The position numbers and the translations under genes are program-made. This document shows, piece by piece, positions 24,923 through 33,315 of a stretch of 64,000 bases of DNA. The stretch is from Planktosalinus sp963977065. Lineage in GTDB: Bacteria; Bacteroidota; Bacteroidia; Flavobacteriales; Flavobacteriaceae. Position 1 is the first letter of the stretch. Each line of letters begins with the position of its first letter. The notes below the pieces were generated by a model. That model searched no databases and was not told where the DNA came from. It saw nothing but the letters and a program-made list of their open reading frames with translations. The stretch is from contig CAXBNF010000003.1 in assembly GCA_963977065.1 (NCBI GenBank), forward strand, positions 167,253 to 231,252, in the 5' to 3' direction.

Positions 24923-27523
24923 TTATACCACCGGACGCTCGCTTGCCTGATTCCTAAACACCAGCTTATCGTCAAAGGCATCCAGTAATATGATGCTGTC
25001 AGTGGTGACGTTGCCGGCGAGGATTTCCTTGGAGAGTTCGTTAAGCACTTCTCTTTGAATCACACGTTTTACCGGTCTGGCACCATATTGAGGGTCATAT
25101 CCGCGTGCTGCCAGATAGCTGATAGCTTCTTCAGTCGCATCAAGGGTGATGTTTTGTTTTGACAGCATTTTACTCAACCCTTTTAACTGTAACCCCACGA
25201 TTTCTTTGATGTTGGCTTTGTTAAGTGGTGTGAACATAACAATATCATCAATACGGTTCAGGAACTCGGGACGCACACTTTGTTTGAGTAGCGCCAGGAC
25301 TTCGACTTTGGCACCTTCCATGGCACTGTCTATGTCTTTGACCGTATCAAATTTCTCTTGTATGATATGGCTTCCCATATTGGAAGTCATCACGATGATG
25401 GTGTTTTTAAAGTCGGCTACACGGCCTTTGTTGTCTGTTAAACGGCCTTCATCCAGCACTTGAAGCAGCACGTTAAATGTATCAGGATGCGCTTTTTCGA
25501 TTTCGTCTAAAAGTACCACAGAATAGGGGCGACGTCTCACAGCCTCGGTTAACTGACCCCCTTCATCATAACCCACATAGCCCGGAGGGGCACCCACGAG
25601 TCGGCTCACGCTGTGGCGTTCCTGGTATTCACTCATATCGATGCGCGTCATCGCATTTTCATCGTCAAAAAGGTATTCGGCCAGGGCTTTGGCAAGCTCA
25701 GTTTTACCCACCCCGGTGGTTCCCAGAAAAAGGAAGGAACCCAATGGTTTTTTGGGATCTTGCAATCCGGCGCGGCTTCTTCTTATGGCGTCACTTACTG
25801 CAACGATCGCTTCTTGTTGTCCCACCACACGTTTGTGGAGGTGGTCTTCCAGTTTGAGTAATTTTTCACGGTCGCTCTGCAGCATTTTGGTAACGGGAAT
25901 ACCGGTCCATTTAGCAACCACTTCGGCGATGTCTTCGTTGGTGACTTCTTCTTTTATCATCGAACTTTCCTGCTGAGCGACCAATTTTTGTTGTTGGTCC
26001 AGTTTTTCCTGCGCTTCTTTGATTTTTCCATAGCGCAACTCGGCTACTTTTCCATAATCCCCATCACGCTCGGCGCGTTCTGCTTCGAGTTTGTATTCCT
26101 CGATTTCGGTTTTGATGCTTTGAATGCTTTCCACCAACTCCTTTTCGCTTTTCCATTTGGCGTTTAATTCGTTGCGTTCTTCTTTTAGATTGCCTAGTTC
26201 AGAGCGGAGTGATTTTAGTTTGGCTTCATCTTTCTCGCGTTTGATTGCCTCGATTTCTATTTCGAGTTGCATGATTTTTCGATCCAATACATCCAACTCT
26301 TCCGGTTTGGAATTGATTTCCATACGCAGTTTAGAAGCGGCTTCATCCATTAAGTCAATGGCTTTATCGGGCAGGAACCGATTGGTGATATAGCGTTGCG
26401 AAAGCTCCACTGCAGCAATAATTGCATCGTCTTTGATGCGCACCTTGTGGTGGGTTTCATATTTTTCTTTGATTCCGCGTAAGATTGAAATGGCACTTTC
26501 TGTATCGGGTTCATCAACGACTACCTTTTGAAAACGACGTTCCAGTGCTTTGTCCTTTTCAAAATATTTTTGGTACTCGTCCAAGGTGGTTGCACCAATG
26601 GCTCGCAGTTCACCGCGTGCTAATGCAGGTTTTAAAATGTTGGCGGCATCCATCGCGCCTTCACCGCCACCGGCCCCCACCAGGGTGTGAATTTCGTCGA
26701 TAAAAAGGACGATGTTTCCGTCGCTGGAGGTGACTTCCTTGATGACCGCTTTCAGACGCTCTTCAAATTCTCCTTTGTATTTCGCTCCGGCGATGAGTGC
26801 GCCCATATCCAGGGAGTAGATTTCTTTGGATTTCAGGTTTTCGGGTACATCGCCGTCCACGATTCTGTGGGCGAGTCCTTCCGCAATAGCGGTCTTACCG
26901 GTTCCGGGTTCACCTACCAGCATGGGATTGTTTTTGGTTCTTCGGGTAAGGATTTGCAGAATGCGGCGTATTTCCTCATCACGTCCAATAACGGGGTCCA
27001 ACTTATTATCCCGTGCCATTTGGTTGAGGTTTTTGGCATATTTGTTCAAAGCATTGTAAGTTTCCTCTGCACTTTGTGAGGTCACCCGGTCGCCTTTTCG
27101 GAGTTCATCAATAGCGGCATCCACCCCTTTTTGAGTGACGCCCTGGTCCTTTAAAAGCTGTGATACTTTTCCGCCCGATTTAAACAAGCCGAGAAGCAAG
27201 TGTTCGATGGATACAAACTCATCTTTGCGCTTTTCTGCAATGATGCTAGCGTCGTTCAAGACGGTTTGCGCAGTGCGGGACAGCATGAGCTGTCCGCCGC
27301 TCACTTTAGGAAAGCCTTTAACAGAAGCATCGAGCACCTGTTTTAGGGTTTGCACATTGACGTTGAGCTTCTTTAGCAAAAAGGGAATGACGTTTTCATC
27401 CACTTCAAGCATGGCTTTGAGAATGTGCTCCGGTTCAATTTGCTGGTGTTCCAGACTTTGTGCCAGTTGCTGTGCCTGCTGCACAGCTTCCTGTGATTTG
27501 ATGGTAAATTTGTTGAAATTCAT
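24923..27523 (-). CDS. clpB: ATP-dependent chaperone ClpB
   Basis: 866 residues, full length. Clp N-terminal double repeat (1-150), first AAA+ module with Walker A GEPGTGKTA and Walker B VLFIDEIHTLVG, the long coiled-coil M-domain (~400-530) that distinguishes ClpB, the second AAA+ module with GTTGVGKTE and VLLDEIEKAH, and a C-terminal D2-small domain. No ClpP-binding IGF loop is evident. It is the disaggregase working with DnaK. The gene stands alone; its leader has a CCCCAAGT/ACTTGGGG hairpin 17 bases before the start. Confidence 0.97.
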   Translation of the reverse strand: MNFNKFTIKSQEAVQQAQQLAQSLEHQQIEPEHILKAMLEVDENVIPFLLKKLNVNVQTLKQVLDASVKGFPKVSGGQLMLSRTAQTVLNDASIIAEKRKDEFVSIEHLLLGLFKSGGKVSQLLKDQGVTQKGVDAAIDELRKGDRVTSQSAEETYNALNKYAKNLNQMARDNKLDPVIGRDEEIRRILQILTRRTKNNPMLVGEPGTGKTAIAEGLAHRIVDGDVPENLKSKEIYSLDMGALIAGAKYKGEFEERLKAVIKEVTSSDGNIVLFIDEIHTLVGAGGGEGAMDAANILKPALARGELRAIGATTLDEYQKYFEKDKALERRFQKVVVDEPDTESAISILRGIKEKYETHHKVRIKDDAIIAAVELSQRYITNRFLPDKAIDLMDEAASKLRMEINSKPEELDVLDRKIMQLEIEIEAIKREKDEAKLKSLRSELGNLKEERNELNAKWKSEKELVESIQSIKTEIEEYKLEAERAERDGDYGKVAELRYGKIKEAQEKLDQQQKLVAQQESSMIKEEVTNEDIAEVVAKWTGIPVTKMLQSDREKLLKLEDHLHKRVVGQQEAIVAVSDAIRRSRAGLQDPKKPLGSFLFLGTTGVGKTELAKALAEYLFDDENAMTRIDMSEYQERHSVSRLVGAPPGYVGYDEGGQLTEAVRRRPYSVVLLDEIEKAHPDTFNVLLQVLDEGRLTDNKGRVADFKNTIIVMTSNMGSHIIQEKFDTVKDIDSAMEGAKVEVLALLKQSVRPEFLNRIDDIVMFTPLNKANIKEIVGLQLKGLSKMLSKQNITLDATEEAISYLAARGYDPQYGARPVKRVIQREVLNELSKEILAGNVTTDSIILLDAFDDKLVFRNQASERPVV

Positions 27524-27539
27524 ATTTTCTAATGCCCGT

Positions 27540-27557
27540 CCCCAAGTTGACTTGGGG
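27540..27557. repeat. Hairpin CCCCAAGT-TG-ACTTGGGG in the clpB leader
   Basis: An 8-bp perfect stem with a 2-base spacer, 17 bases upstream of the clpB ATG. It may be an extragenic palindrome or a leader structure. Confidence 0.55.
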
Positions 27558-27587
27558 AGGTATCTCGTTATTTTAAGGTTCTTAATT

Positions 27588-27686
27588 TGACTTAGGACTG
27601 CAGGACTTAGGACTTACGACAATTTTATAAGAGACTAAAAAGTTAAGTCTTACGTCTTACGTCTTACGTCCTGCAATCTTACGTCG
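27588..27686. repeat. Inverted arms of (ACT/GTC)TTACG-type short repeats
   Basis: The left arm (27588-27620) repeats GGACTTAGGACT and ends ACTTACGAC. The right arm (27644-27686) has three tandem copies of GTCTTAC plus GTCCTGCAATCTTACGTCG and pairs imperfectly with the left. The ~100-bp unit has no coding capacity and looks like a small dispersed repeat. Confidence 0.5.
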
Positions 27687-28040
27687 TTACAAACAAATCC
27701 CGCACCATTTGTAATTTACGACAAAATGTCCTGAAAACAAGGGCTAACGGCTGACTTTTTGACTGTTTTCAAATAATTTCAGCGTCATATGATTGGTTGT
27801 TGTATTTTATTTAGAATATTTCTAAAAAAGCCAAGGGTTGCTTTATCCTTGCCTTTGCTATTTAGTAAGGTAGGAGTATCCATACATGAGCCTAACTTTG
27901 ACCCATCCTGTGACCCGTCCTAAAATAACTATACAGATTATTGTATTTAGACAGTTACTACAAGATTGAATTGTAATATAATTAATCTTTTAAAGTTCAA
28001 ATAAAAAGTTTTCATTAATACTTGTTTTTGATTCACTACT

Positions 28041-28056
28041 GGTGTAAATTTACACC
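28041..28056. promoter_or_regulatory. ParD operator palindrome
   Basis: GGTGTAAATTTACACC is a perfect 16-bp palindrome ending 13 bases before the parD ATG, the normal position for ribbon-helix-helix autorepression. Confidence 0.7.
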
Positions 28057-28069
28057 AAAACAAGAAACC

Positions 28070-28309
28070 ATGTCAAGACAAAGCATTTCATTCACCCCGC
28101 CAAATGATGAATGGTTAAGAGCCCAGGTGGACAGCAAAGAATACAGTAGTAAGAGCGAACTTGTAAATGATTTAATCAGGCAGGCAAGAAAACAGCAGGC
28201 ACAGATTGATTGGATTAGAGCTAAGTTAGAGAAAGCTGAGAAAAGTGGTTTTACTAATGACAGTAAAGCCCAAATCTTAAAACAATCAAAGTCTGCTTTG
28301 GATGGCTAA
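28070..28309 (+). CDS. ParD-family antitoxin
   Basis: 79 residues from ATG 28070 (MSRQSISFTPPNDEWL); an ORF extension upstream runs through the operator and is rejected. A ribbon-helix-helix N-terminus (QSISFTPPNDEWLRAQV and KSELVNDLIRQARK) dimerises to bind DNA, followed by a charged tail that wraps the toxin. It overlaps the toxin gene by 8 bases, antitoxin first, the classic type II order. The palindrome upstream is the likely target of its repression. Confidence 0.92.
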   Translation: MSRQSISFTPPNDEWLRAQVDSKEYSSKSELVNDLIRQARKQQAQIDWIRAKLEKAEKSGFTNDSKAQILKQSKSALDG

Positions 28310-28589
28310 ATATAGATTAAGCAAAGCGGCTAAAGAAGATTTAATTCGAATTCATCATTACGGAGTCAAAAAATTTGGTATGGCTCAAGCTGATACATAT
28401 TTTGAAACTTTTTTTGAATATTTTGACCTTATTGCTCAAAGTCCTTATTCCTTTGAAGCTGTTGATTATATCAAAGAAGGCTATAGACGCTGTGTTTGCG
28501 GAGTTGACAGCATTTACTACAGAATAAATGATGATATGGTTGAAATTATGACCAAAGTTGGGAGACAGGATCTAAACGACCTGTTTTAA
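28302..28589 (+). CDS. ParE/RelE-family toxin
   Basis: 95 residues. RelE/ParE fold: YRLSKAAKEDLIRIHHYGVKKFG at the start, YSFEAVDYIKEGYRRCVCGVDSIYYRI in the middle, VEIMTKVGRQDL at the end. ParE members poison DNA gyrase, RelE members cut mRNA; the ParD partner and KEGYRRCVCG region suggest the ParE type. The last residues are complete, so the toxin should be functional. Confidence 0.92.
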   Translation: MAKYRLSKAAKEDLIRIHHYGVKKFGMAQADTYFETFFEYFDLIAQSPYSFEAVDYIKEGYRRCVCGVDSIYYRINDDMVEIMTKVGRQDLNDLF

Positions 28590-28620
28590 TTCATTCCAAG
28601 CATACTGTTGCTAAGATTAC

Positions 28621-28628
28621 TATCTTTG
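28621..28628 (+). promoter_or_regulatory. -7 box TATCTTTG of the ytxJ-like gene
   Basis: TATCTTTG lies 10 bases before the ATG at 28639, so the leader would be about 6-7 bases. Confidence 0.5.
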
Positions 28629-28638
28629 CAAAAAAAAT

Positions 28639-29022
28639 ATGTCCATCCTCAAAAACCTTTTCAACTCCAACAAACCCGAAAAAGAACCCCAAATTCCTTT
28701 TCCCTGGAAGTCATTAACTTCAGCATCTCAACTGGATGAAATTGTAGAACTTTCCAAAACTAAAACGGTACTGATTTTTAAACACTCCACCCGCTGCGGC
28801 ATTAGCCGGATGGTGTTGAGCCGTTTTGAAGAAAACCAATTGGAGAATCAGGAAGAGAAGGTGTTTTATTATCTGGACTTGTTGAACTTTCGAACGATTT
28901 CAGATGCAATTGCTGCCCGTTTTCAGGTATTTCACCAATCACCACAGTTGTTGGTAATTAAAAATGGGGCGTGTGTGTCGCAAGGCTCGCATTATGAGAT
29001 TTTGGAGATGGATATAAAATAA
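28639..29022 (+). CDS. ytxJ: Bacillithiol system redox-active protein YtxJ-like
   Basis: 127 residues, thioredoxin fold. The redox site is KHSTRCGISRMVLSRF: a single reactive Cys in the TxCxIS context of YtxJ/BrxC monothiol bacilliredoxins. A late cis-Pro region FQVFHQSPQLLVIKNG completes the fold. Many Bacteroidota use bacillithiol in place of glutathione, which fits. The TRCGIS sequence differs from the usual TxCPIS. Monocistronic, with its own promoter box. Confidence 0.85.
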   Translation: MSILKNLFNSNKPEKEPQIPFPWKSLTSASQLDEIVELSKTKTVLIFKHSTRCGISRMVLSRFEENQLENQEEKVFYYLDLLNFRTISDAIAARFQVFHQSPQLLVIKNGACVSQGSHYEILEMDIK

Positions 29023-29033
29023 AAAATCTGCGA

Positions 29034-29063
29034 AATCTGCGGGCTACTATTTTCCCGCAGATT
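29034..29063. terminator. Hairpin between ytxJ-like gene and the lipoprotein gene
   Basis: AATCTGCGGG (29034-29043) pairs perfectly with CCCGCAGATT (29054-29063). On the - strand a T-run follows after a few bases, so it could end the lipoprotein transcript. The flanking CGCAGATT copies mark it as part of a dispersed repeat. Confidence 0.45.
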
Positions 29064-29127
29064 ACGCAGATATACGCAGAAGATTCTTGCAGAAGATTCT
29101 TTATGTTGATTGCTTTCGCGTACCCGC

Positions 29128-30312
29128 TTACCTGAATTTATTTCGTTTAAGGATGGCGCTTAGTCTGCCTTTTATTTCGTCTGAGGCATCAATCAACATC
29201 TGTTCATTTGAAGGAAATGGCATAAACCGGTTCCTTAGTAAACGTTTATCATCTGTACTCAAAACACGTTCATCTCCTTTGAAAGTGGCAAATACATGTT
29301 CAAAAACAAATTCGGTTTCCAGGGGATGGCTGTTCATCACTTGTCTTCTTTGAACATCATAGTAATCCACTTTTCCGCTCAGGGCGAGTGCTTTGGTTTG
29401 TATGGTTTCAAATAAAGTACCTTTGACGGTAATAAAGCGATCTACTTTGATACGGTTGCCCAATGAGTCCAAAACATAATTCCCGCTGCGATCCACCTGA
29501 TAGGTAAATCCGTCTTTGACTTCTTTTTCCAGGGGTATTTGACGTTCCTGAATGCGCTCAGGCGATATTAGCAACTCCCGGAATTCCATCCTCACCTCAA
29601 AATCATAATCAATGTCCCTGCGGTTCAGGCTGTGATATTCAGTCCAGAAATCGTCCAGACCATAGGTATTGAAATCCAAGAGGTCCTGTTCCATTCGGGC
29701 GGGAATGATTTGGTTGGTACGGTTGTTTAATTCGACAAACACATAATCAGTTCCATAATAATGGGCTTCCCTTAAAAGTTGATCAGCATCCTTGAAATTG
29801 GGTGACAACTTTTGAAGTTCAGTCAATGATTTGTGCGCCTTTCTGAAATCGATTTTGTTGTTTCTGTCCATGAGGGAACGCGCCTCTTCATACAACGAAG
29901 CGGCATAATCTTCCTTGGCCTCGATTAAGTTGGCACTGTAATCTGTAAATTCAAAACGCGCTTCCCGGCCTTCTTTCAAATTGTATAAAGGAAGTAAAGG
30001 TCTCAATCGGTTTTGAATGCGATTGAGGTTTGAATACAGATTAAATATTTCTTTTTTATTGGAGGCGTGGCCTTCTCTTTCAAGAAAGTTGATGCGCTCT
30101 AAAGATGTTTGCGTTACTTTTTGATAGGCATCTTCTAAAATGGGAATCAGCTCCTGATTGCTTTTTTTGGTTTTGTTTTTTTGCAATTTTCCCACCGCAA
30201 TATCGATTGCCGCGTGGTAATTCCCTTTGTTGAGTTCTTTTTGACTGCGTTTTATGCTGCTGCAAGAAGCCACAAGCACAAAACAAACGAGTAACTGGAT
30301 TGCTCTTTTCAT
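29128..30312 (-). CDS. Lipoprotein of unknown function with helical repeats
   Basis: 394 residues. The signal MKRAIQLLVCFVLVASC ends in a lipobox with SSIKRSQKE following. Residues ~25-190 are helical and TPR-like (KGNYHAAIDIAVGKLQ, YEEARSLMDRNNKIDFRKAHKSL); the remainder is mostly beta-strand (YGTDYVFVELNNRT, GFTYQVDRSGNYVLDS). No family is recognised with certainty; similar two-part lipoproteins are common in Flavobacteriaceae. Probably on the periplasmic face of a membrane. It follows its repeat-type hairpin. Confidence 0.7.
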   Translation of the reverse strand: MKRAIQLLVCFVLVASCSSIKRSQKELNKGNYHAAIDIAVGKLQKNKTKKSNQELIPILEDAYQKVTQTSLERINFLEREGHASNKKEIFNLYSNLNRIQNRLRPLLPLYNLKEGREARFEFTDYSANLIEAKEDYAASLYEEARSLMDRNNKIDFRKAHKSLTELQKLSPNFKDADQLLREAHYYGTDYVFVELNNRTNQIIPARMEQDLLDFNTYGLDDFWTEYHSLNRRDIDYDFEVRMEFRELLISPERIQERQIPLEKEVKDGFTYQVDRSGNYVLDSLGNRIKVDRFITVKGTLFETIQTKALALSGKVDYYDVQRRQVMNSHPLETEFVFEHVFATFKGDERVLSTDDKRLLRNRFMPFPSNEQMLIDASDEIKGRLSAILKRNKFR

Positions 30313-30463
30313 GATCGTAGGGTGTTGGTTATTTTAGTAGGAATACAATTGTGATGCCAAAAAAGTTTCTGGTTTGTTGTTTCAAGTTTCAAGTTAAATA
30401 GAAAATAGTTATTTGTTGAAAGTTAAATTATGAATAAAAACAATTTTTTCAGTAAATAAAACA

Positions 30464-30480
30464 TCCCCCCTTCGGGGGGA
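30464..30480. repeat. C-tract hairpin CCCCCC-TTC-GGGGGG
   Basis: TCCCCCC (30464-30470) pairs with GGGGGGA (30474-30480), with another G-tract at 30485-30490. It lies 11 bases after the fahA stop, and may act as its terminator, although the T-run on the - strand follows only at a distance. Probably a member of a dispersed C-rich repeat. Confidence 0.5.
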
Positions 30481-30491
30481 CAGAGGGGGGA

Positions 30492-31772
30492 CTACATCTT
30501 CAAAGCCGGTAAAATTTTGGTAGTGCATTCCCCAAAGCCAATGCGAACATGTTCATTTTGACAATAGCCTCTCAAGGTAACAGTATCGTTGTCATTGATG
30601 AACTTGCGTTCTGAACCGTCGTTGAGTTTTAATGGTTTTTCACCGCGCCAGGAAAGTTCGAGCATCGAGCCATACGAATCGGGTGTGGGACCGGAGATGG
30701 TCCCGCTTCCCATCATATCACCACTTTTCACCGGGCAGCCGTTACTGGTATGATGCGCCAATTGCTGACTCATATTCCAGTACATATACTTGAAGTTGGA
30801 TTTTGTAACACAGTTTGGTGTGCCATTTTCGGGGGTGATATAGGCCTCCAGCTTGATGTCATAACTCTTTTTTCCTTTGGTGCGCAAATAGGGCAGGGGC
30901 TCTGCTTCCTGCTTAGGACTTTCCACTTTAAACGGATGTAAGGCATCCATCGTCACAATCCACGGCGAAATAGTCGATGCAAAACTCTTTGCTAAAAACG
31001 GTCCTAAAGGCACATACTCCCATTTTTGAATGTCACGGGCACTCCAGTCATTGAACAATACCAATCCAAAAATATAGTCTTCAGCCTCCTCAATGGGTAT
31101 GGGCTCGCCCAGGTCATTGGCATCTGTGGTGATAAACGCCATTTCCAGTTCAAAGTCAACCAGTTTTGAGGGTCCAAATACCGGTTTGTCTGCACCTGCG
31201 GGTAGTGTTTGTCCGTTGGGACGGCGCACATTGATACCGCTTGGAATGATGGACGAACTTCTTCCGTGATAGCCCACCGGGATGTGCAGCCAGTTGGGCA
31301 AGAGCGCATTGTCTGGGTCTCTGAACATCGTTCCCACATTGGTGGCGTGTTCTTTACTGGAATAAAAGTCTGTATAGTCACCCACCTGAACGGGCAATTG
31401 CATTTCAATCTCATCCATAGTAAATATGACGCGGTCGTGATGCGCCTTGTTGTCTTTGAGTGCTGTATTTTTTTCGTCAAAAATTTCAGCAATGCGGTTG
31501 CGCACCAGTCGCCAGGTTTTTTTTCCGTCAGAAATAAAATCGTTGAGGGTGTCCTGAAGAAAAATATCATCAGTCAATTCAATACCGTTAAAATAACCGA
31601 GTTGGTGTAAAGCACCCAGGTCAATGGCAAAATCACCGATGCGTGTCCCCACAGTAATGATATCATCACGGGTTAAAAAAACGCCAAAGGGAATATTTTG
31701 TATGGGAAAATCGGAGTCTTTATCAACAGGCAACCAGGATTTTCTATTGGGATCGTTTGCTGTAATAGGCAT
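30492..31772 (-). CDS. fahA: Fumarylacetoacetase
   Basis: 426 residues, the full eukaryotic-like two-domain FAH. N-terminal SH3-like domain (NIPFGVFLTRDD), then the FAH barrel with the catalytic His in PVGYHGRSSSIIPSG, metal ligands in LEMAFITTDAND and FNDWSARDIQKWEY, and SGTISGPTPDSYGSMLELSW near the end. It splits fumarylacetoacetate to fumarate and acetoacetate, last step of tyrosine breakdown. Other genes of that pathway are not in the window. Divergent from glyA with promoter boxes for both. Confidence 0.97.
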   Translation of the reverse strand: MPITANDPNRKSWLPVDKDSDFPIQNIPFGVFLTRDDIITVGTRIGDFAIDLGALHQLGYFNGIELTDDIFLQDTLNDFISDGKKTWRLVRNRIAEIFDEKNTALKDNKAHHDRVIFTMDEIEMQLPVQVGDYTDFYSSKEHATNVGTMFRDPDNALLPNWLHIPVGYHGRSSSIIPSGINVRRPNGQTLPAGADKPVFGPSKLVDFELEMAFITTDANDLGEPIPIEEAEDYIFGLVLFNDWSARDIQKWEYVPLGPFLAKSFASTISPWIVTMDALHPFKVESPKQEAEPLPYLRTKGKKSYDIKLEAYITPENGTPNCVTKSNFKYMYWNMSQQLAHHTSNGCPVKSGDMMGSGTISGPTPDSYGSMLELSWRGEKPLKLNDGSERKFINDNDTVTLRGYCQNEHVRIGFGECTTKILPALKM

Positions 31773-31808
31773 AGTTTACGTTTTTGTTAGTGTTGAAAAA
31801 ATTCTATT

Positions 31809-31816
31809 CAAATATA
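31809..31816 (-). promoter_or_regulatory. -7 box TATATTTG of fahA
   Basis: TATATTTG on the - strand, 36 bases before the fahA ATG. Confidence 0.5.
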
Positions 31817-31848
31817 TAATTTTATGAATAGGAACCGAATGATATTCT

Positions 31849-31856
31849 TATTTTTG
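31849..31856 (+). promoter_or_regulatory. -7 box TATTTTTG of glyA
   Basis: TATTTTTG, 25 bases before the glyA ATG at 31882; forms a divergent pair with the fahA box. Confidence 0.5.
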
Positions 31857-31881
31857 ATTCAGATTTAACAAAAAATAAACG

Positions 31882-33156
31882 ATGCACAAAGACACAGCAC
31901 TATTTGACCTCATTAAAGCCGAAGAAAAAAGACAAAAAAACGGACTCGAACTCATTGCCTCAGAGAATTTTGTAAGTGAAGCGGTGCTTGCTGCGGCGGG
32001 TTCTGTACTCACTAACAAATATGCCGAGGGCTATCCCGGGAAACGCTATTATGGCGGTTGTGAAATTGTCGATCAAGTGGAACAGCTTGCGATTGACCGG
32101 GCCAAAGAACTCTTTGGTGCTGAGTATGTCAATGTGCAACCCCATTCCGGTTCGCAGGCAAACACGGCAGTTTTTTCAGTGTGTTTGAAACCGGGAGACA
32201 AATTTTTAGGTTTTGATTTGTCTCATGGCGGTCATTTAACCCATGGCTCGCCGGTGAATTTTTCAGGCAAGCTCTACAATCCGGTTTTTTATGGAGTGGA
32301 TCAAGAAACGGGTATGTTGAATTATGATACAATTGAAGAAATTGCTGTACGCGAAAAACCTAAAATGATTATTGCCGGGGCTTCCGCTTATTCAAGAGAA
32401 ATTGATTACAAACGCTTTCGCGAAATCGCAGACAAAGTAGGCGCCATTCTTTTGGCCGATATGGCACATCCTGCCGGCTTGATTGCCAAAGGAATCCTTT
32501 CAGACCCGGTGCCTCATTGCCATGTGTGTACCAGTACCACCCACAAAACCCTTCGCGGTCCTCGTGGTGGTATCATCGTGATGGGTAAAGATTTTGATAA
32601 TCCGTTTGGAATAAAATTAAAGGATGGAAGCCTCAGAAAGATGTCTTCCTTGCTTGACAGCGGTATCTTTCCCGGAAATCAAGGTGGGCCTTTAGAGCAT
32701 ATCATTGCTGCGAAAGCGGTTGCTTTTGGGGAGGCTTTGACAGATGACTTTTTGCATTATATGGTTCAGGTGAAAAAGAACGCCAAAGTGATGGCTGATG
32801 CTTTTGTTGGGAAAGGCTATAAAGTCATTTCGGGCGGGACAGACAATCATATGATGTTGATTGATTTGCGCAATAAAAATCTTTCGGGCAAGCAAGCTGA
32901 AGCCGCGTTAGGTAAAGCAAGTATTACTGTGAATAAAAATATGGTGCCTTTTGATGATAAATCGCCTTTTGTGACTTCAGGCATTAGAATTGGTACACCG
33001 GCGGTCACTACACGCGGATTGAAAGAAGCCGATATGCACACGATTGTAGATTTCATCGATAAAGCCCTTACTCATTTTGAAGATGATGCTGTTCTTGAGG
33101 AGATTGGTGAAAAAGTCAATGAGTTGATGTTTCAAAAGCCTCTTTTTGTAGCATAA
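31882..33156 (+). CDS. glyA: Serine hydroxymethyltransferase
   Basis: 424 residues. Fold-type I PLP enzyme: GLELIASENFVSEAVL, YAEGYPGKRYYGGCE, HSGSQANTAVF, LADMAHPAGLIA, the PLP Lys in TSTTHKTLRGPRGG, and SGIRIGTPAVTTRG. It interconverts Ser and Gly with tetrahydrofolate, the main C1 source. A near copy of the genome palindrome (GCTTTCGCGAAATC, 32414-32427) lies within. Confidence 0.98.
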   Translation: MHKDTALFDLIKAEEKRQKNGLELIASENFVSEAVLAAAGSVLTNKYAEGYPGKRYYGGCEIVDQVEQLAIDRAKELFGAEYVNVQPHSGSQANTAVFSVCLKPGDKFLGFDLSHGGHLTHGSPVNFSGKLYNPVFYGVDQETGMLNYDTIEEIAVREKPKMIIAGASAYSREIDYKRFREIADKVGAILLADMAHPAGLIAKGILSDPVPHCHVCTSTTHKTLRGPRGGIIVMGKDFDNPFGIKLKDGSLRKMSSLLDSGIFPGNQGGPLEHIIAAKAVAFGEALTDDFLHYMVQVKKNAKVMADAFVGKGYKVISGGTDNHMMLIDLRNKNLSGKQAEAALGKASITVNKNMVPFDDKSPFVTSGIRIGTPAVTTRGLKEADMHTIVDFIDKALTHFEDDAVLEEIGEKVNELMFQKPLFVA

Positions 33157-33303
33157 TTGAAATTTTATTAAATCCTTTTCAAGAGCAAGTGTGGCACTGA
33201 GAATGTAAAGGGAAGCAGTTGATTTTTATAAACTGCCAATTCACACCATTATAATATCGGATAAAATGAATATTTAATTTACCGATATTCCTTAAAAAAT
33301 TTA

Positions 33304-33311
33304 TACCTTTG
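33304..33311 (+). promoter_or_regulatory. -7 box TACCTTTG of the second Fic gene
   Basis: TACCTTTG ends 4 bases before the GTG start at 33316, so the mRNA would begin at or next to the start codon. Confidence 0.5.
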
Positions 33312-33315
33312 TGTT

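Larger units (their letters stand above)
27524..28069. other. 546-bp gene-free region between clpB and parD
   Basis: Holds the clpB leader hairpin (27540-27557), a pair of inverted repeat arms (27588-27686) and the parD operator palindrome (28041-28056). The only ATG-started frame of note is 27 codons (27886-27969), with no recognisable product. The rest is AT-rich with no visible feature. Confidence 0.6.

Noticed and set aside
25477..27590. Long + strand open frames opposite clpB
   Set aside because: They are antisense shadows of a well-conserved gene and show no protein-family features.
27886..27969. 27-codon frame MSLTLTHPVTRPK..., possible integrase remnant
   Set aside because: Too short and without a diagnostic motif; no integrase or attachment repeats nearby.
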